The notes beneath the pieces are model-generated. The model searched no databases. It saw nothing but the letters and a program-made list of their open reading frames with translations, and had not been told where the DNA came from. Shown here piece by piece: positions 60,850 through 64,000 of a stretch of 64,000 nucleotides of DNA (positions are counted from its first letter, which is position 1; each line of letters starts with the position of its first letter). The translations under genes were made by a program, and so were the position numbers. The DNA comes from Chlorophyllum brunneum (lineage: Eukaryota > Basidiomycota > Agaricomycetes > Agaricales > Agaricaceae): the NCBI GenBank assembly GCA_963576785.1, contig OY756151.1:744001-808000 (forward strand). The letters are read 5' to 3'.

Positions 60850-61522
60850 TCACGAGCAACCTCCGCCGACCTAATCAGTCAGAGGATATGAATTACCAGA
60901 CAGAAGAAAAGGGGACAAAAAAAAACGTACCTGGCCCAAATGTGCATCAATCACATCTCCCTCCTCCATCCCCAACTAGTTAAAGCACGTAATGAGCGTC
61001 CAAAAAGTGGAGACTGGAAAGAGAGACGGAACTCACAGTGCCTGGTGTATCTGTTCCATTTACGCGCTGTCCATCATAGATGAATCGCAAAGTTCCTGTG
61101 ATACCGCGTAGTATGTGCGCAAGCCAGTGTTGAATAAAACGGGGTTCGGGTGGTCAATGGAGGTTATGGATGTAACTTTGCGTGTGGAGACGAACCGGGA
61201 TCCTTCTCAAACCTTTTCTGCAGAACTGGTCAGGGCAATACTTGAGAAAAGAGGCGTGCAAACGCACCTCGGCAGCCTGAAAAATCTTCGTAAACTGCAT
61301 TCCAGACCTCACTTTGACAGTGATAGCTGCCCGTTCGGTCGCCAAAGACAAGCAGGATAAGTACAGATGAGGAGAAGACGTGTATTCCCAAGCCAGAACA
61401 AGACAAACGGAGTAGAGGAATTCGTCAGTACACTCGGGATTTTAAGGTAAAAGCATACATTGATTTTCGTATTGGACCGTCAAGTTGAGCTTTGGCTTCA
61501 CGTCCTCTGGCTCCTGCGACAT
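60850..61522 (-). CDS. SMT3: SUMO (Smt3) precursor, 89 aa
   Basis: Small ubiquitin-like modifier, attached to lysines of nuclear and other proteins by the E1 Aos1-Uba2, E2 Ubc9 and E3 ligases. Six small exons on the minus strand splice in phase: MSQEPEDVKPKLNLTVQYEN; ITVKVRSGMQFTKIFQAAE; KRFEKDPG; TLRFIYDGQRVNGTDTPGT; LGMEEGDVIDAHLGQ; VGGGCS. These give the beta-grasp fold of the family, with YDGQRV and MEEGDVIDAH almost invariant. The tail ends GGG-CS, so maturation by a SUMO protease would remove CS to expose Gly-Gly. Exon edges are at about 61522-61459, 61326-61268, 61217-61196, 61095-61035, 60975-60931 and 60870-60850 (one edge uncertain by 2 nt). No exon exceeds about 64 nt, so the gene is easily missed. 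Confidence 0.93.
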
Positions 61523-61722
61523 GGATGGCCTGTGTGTACGGAGGGTGGCGGGGAGGGTGGAAGGCGCAGGGATATGTCGGGTTAATGATTGAACCCAGTC
61601 ATATTAATCGCGTGCACGTGATCATCGCGTCGTCAAAAGGTATATGGGCAAGTACATTATAGTAAGTGACAGACAACGCAGCGAAAACATGGTACAGATT
61701 CGTAGGTGAAGCAAACACAGCA

Positions 61723-62835
61723 TTAGGCACGTGGCAAATCCTTCAAAGGGGTTTGCCCCGATCGTCTCTGGGATTGGGAGCAATTGTCAATGGCCTACTC
61801 TTGTATGTCGAGCAAAGAGGGTATCCCACCTGAAGCTTGAATCGGCAGATCCGATACCCGCTCTTCCCTTTCGCATATTCTGCCTATACATGTACAGTCA
61901 GCTGGACGACCAGTTTTATCGAACAAAAGAAACTCACACTAACAACATCATACAAACCATCATAGCGGTATCTAACGACCGGTGGTGTGTCAGGATCCAC
62001 ATGAAGAACAATGGTCGTTGAGCTGACTCACCCGCTAGAAGGGCCCCATTTATGATCCTTACTTCCACGAATAACTCTCACAGGATGTCTCGTCTCGGTG
62101 TTTCTCTGTTGATGAACAGAATCAGATTATGTCACGCGTTTTGCACCACACGTACTTACCAGGAGAGTGCTATTGGAAGAATGTTCAAATTGTTGATCAG
62201 CCGTCTGCGGTTCCGACTAGCGAAAACAACATGAGTCAGTATTAGTCACTGTACACCTGGTTAGAAAGCACATACACCACCACCAAAGCTACTGTCCTGC
62301 CCTCCGGCCCCGGTGTACCATCTGGATATACATTGTGAGCCGAGTCTGTTGGGATTAAAGGAACACGCGACTCACATCACATCACCCTCATCAATATCAT
62401 CCTCATACCCATCGTTCACCACGATCGAGTACGCTCCCCCACGGGCGTTTCCTACAATGCCTTTCATAGGCGCTCGATGGACTTTTGCGTCGTTACAAGC
62501 CTTCCTACAGGTGCAAAATTTCAATCGTCAAGCACCGTCAACACCCCACCCTTAGCTCCTTGTGACTACGTACCGACTTGCAAAGAGCTGGCCTACAGGA
62601 CACCCATCCGGATGTCCATAGTGGTCTATCGCTGACGCCTCGCTGGAACCCAATAACCAGTTCGCCGGGGACACGAGGCCCGTGGTCGAAGTTGAGCCAT
62701 TCATATTGGTGTGATCATTATTGGTGCGATAGATGCCAAACTGGTCTTGTTGCATGATTTGCGCGCGTCTGAATTTATCAGTGATCAAAACTATATCAAA
62801 GAGAGGAAGCAGACGCACAATCTTTCCATAGCCAT
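61723..62835 (-). CDS. Stand-alone SRA/YDG domain protein 2
   Basis: Paralogue of the SRA protein at 32168-33391. The ATG at 62835 (MAMERL) splices to RAQIMQQDQFGIYRTNNDHT, then DHYGHPDGCPVGQLFASR, KACNDAKVHRAPMKGIVGN, GGAYSIVVNDGYEDDIDEGD, WYTGAGGQDSSFGGG, SEPQTADQQFEHSSNSTLL, RNTETRHPVRVIRGSKDHKW, GYRYDGLYDVVS and AEYAKGKSGYRICRFKLQ. All junctions are GT-AG and in phase. The pocket residues GYEDD and WYTG are kept, while the stretch equivalent to the UHRF1 NKR finger is SSFGGG. The final exon (DLPRA, stop at 61723) is tentative. Its 3' end lies 200 bp from the SMT3 start on the same strand. Binding to modified cytosine is inferred from the domain. Confidence 0.84.
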
Positions 62836-64000
62836 AATGGCAAAAGGAATTCCAGGATTCGTTTGAGTCTGGCCGCGTTTTAAAGTCCGAACTTTGGACT
62901 CGGAATTACGTGGTACTAATATAAGATCACTCTGTCACATTTCTGAGAAACGTGACCATCTGTCACTCTGTGTGGCTCTGACTAGGGGTTCCTTCTGTAA
63001 CTGGGCACCACGATATAAATTGTTGAGATAAATAAAAATAAAAAGACATTAGCAGTTCCTTTTTTTCCTCGAGTAAAGTTTCCTGCACACAAGACTTGAA
63101 TAGAAAATTGGCAAGGCCAATTCAATTATAATTTGCAAAAGGACATCATCTATCTTGTTCAATAACACCCAATAATTCCATCCCCAAAATGTGAAAGCTC
63201 TGGGTGAGATGTCCTGGTGGTGGTGATGGTGGTGGTAGTTTTAAGTTTGAATGTGGCAGTATATCTTAGCCAGATTAATGGGAACAATAACTATTTCCAG
63301 CAGTAAACAAGGTGTTAAATGTATTATAGTCAAGATAGGAATGTGTGCATTGACAAGACATTGAAATGCTTTGATAGAATAATGGAAAGCACAGTACTGG
63401 TAAACTTCTCCAGGGAACTCATATCAAAAATTGCTTTTTCACTGGATTTCAGCCAGAGGCATTACTCTCATAAATAGGGTATCTTCAGTAATGGATGATT
63501 TCTCTGTCACTTGTCAATATGAATATGAAAAGTAGCTTGAACATGGACTTTGGTGCTTGAAACCTTGAAACCAATATTCATAGTTAATAAGTGAGGTAGA
63601 GTCAACCCAGCAGCATTCACTATGGATAGCCCATGAAGGGGCCACCAGCCAATGTCTTTAAGGGCAATCGGAACAACAATCAGGAGCATACTAGAAGTGC
63701 AATATCACAAATCAGCTTACATACATTCTTGACACACACACACTCATAAGCCATGCAAAGAGGTAGATTTATTTGGAAGGTATGTACCAGTACAGTTGAC
63801 TGCTTCTAAATCTCTGAAACAAAAAGTCCAATGGAAGGAGACTCTTCACAGCTAGATTGTACATGGAGCACACTGCACTGCACCATATTGCACAGGCTTC
63901 TCGGTACTGTTTGTGCTGTATCACAAGACCGGAGCCACTAGGAGTCCAGGATAATCGACATTAGCACTGGAAGGAGACCTCCGACATCCGGAAACTGGAT
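62836..64000. other. AT-rich end of window, no gene recognised
   Basis: About 1.2 kb, AT-rich and low in coding signal. It includes a short GGT/GAT-type repeat at ~63213-63238. The 60-codon minus-strand frame at 63507-63689 has no recognisable motif. Confidence 0.4.

Overview
The window is nuclear DNA of a filamentous basidiomycete, most likely an agaricomycete. The evidence is the many 45-60 bp GT-AG introns, the short phase-split exons and the fungal gene set. Family content (HNH_2-type proteins, stand-alone SRA/YDG proteins, DUF6533-like membrane proteins) fits a Rhizoctonia/Ceratobasidiaceae-like genome, but that placement is inference. No rRNA, tRNA, CRISPR array or complete transposon was seen. 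All products below were read by translating and splicing by eye; no database search was run.

Layout. 1-5 kb: a decayed fragment of the Rab geranylgeranyltransferase beta gene, an interrupted PhoD-like phosphatase, then the complete beta-subunit gene (BET2). 5-9 kb: an unknown coiled-coil protein, then an HNH-type gene broken into two opposed pieces. 10-15 kb (minus strand): a 5-oxoprolinase lacking its whole HyuB half, and NAD(P)HX epimerase. 15-22 kb: an unknown membrane protein, a second damaged HNH gene and a large F-box protein. 22-26.5 kb: a complete 14-exon SMC2. 28.5-32 kb: an oligopeptide (OPT) transporter. 32-36.5 kb: an SRA/YDG protein and a DUF6533-like membrane gene. 36.7-40.6 kb: GPN1 and CDK1 in tandem. 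41-49 kb: mostly gene-poor, with four lineage-specific proteins. 50-58 kb (minus strand): one 1,368-residue MSB1/Mug8 protein, a small signal-peptide/TM protein and an Atg22-like transporter. 58-63 kb: a second DUF6533-like gene, SUMO (SMT3) in six small exons, and a second SRA/YDG protein.

How it fits together. Conserved housekeeping genes (BET2, NAXE, SMC2, GPN1, CDK1, MSB1/Mug8, ATG22, SMT3) look intact and are interleaved with accessory families present in pairs, several of them broken. The main points for follow-up are the HNH gene split by an inversion with a catalytic His changed to Tyr; two SRA proteins that keep the modified-base pocket but lack the UHRF1-type NKR finger; a 6-nt micro-exon followed by a GC-AG intron in CDK1; a 5-oxoprolinase ending at its domain boundary; and a SUMO gene whose exons are too short to stand out as open reading frames.
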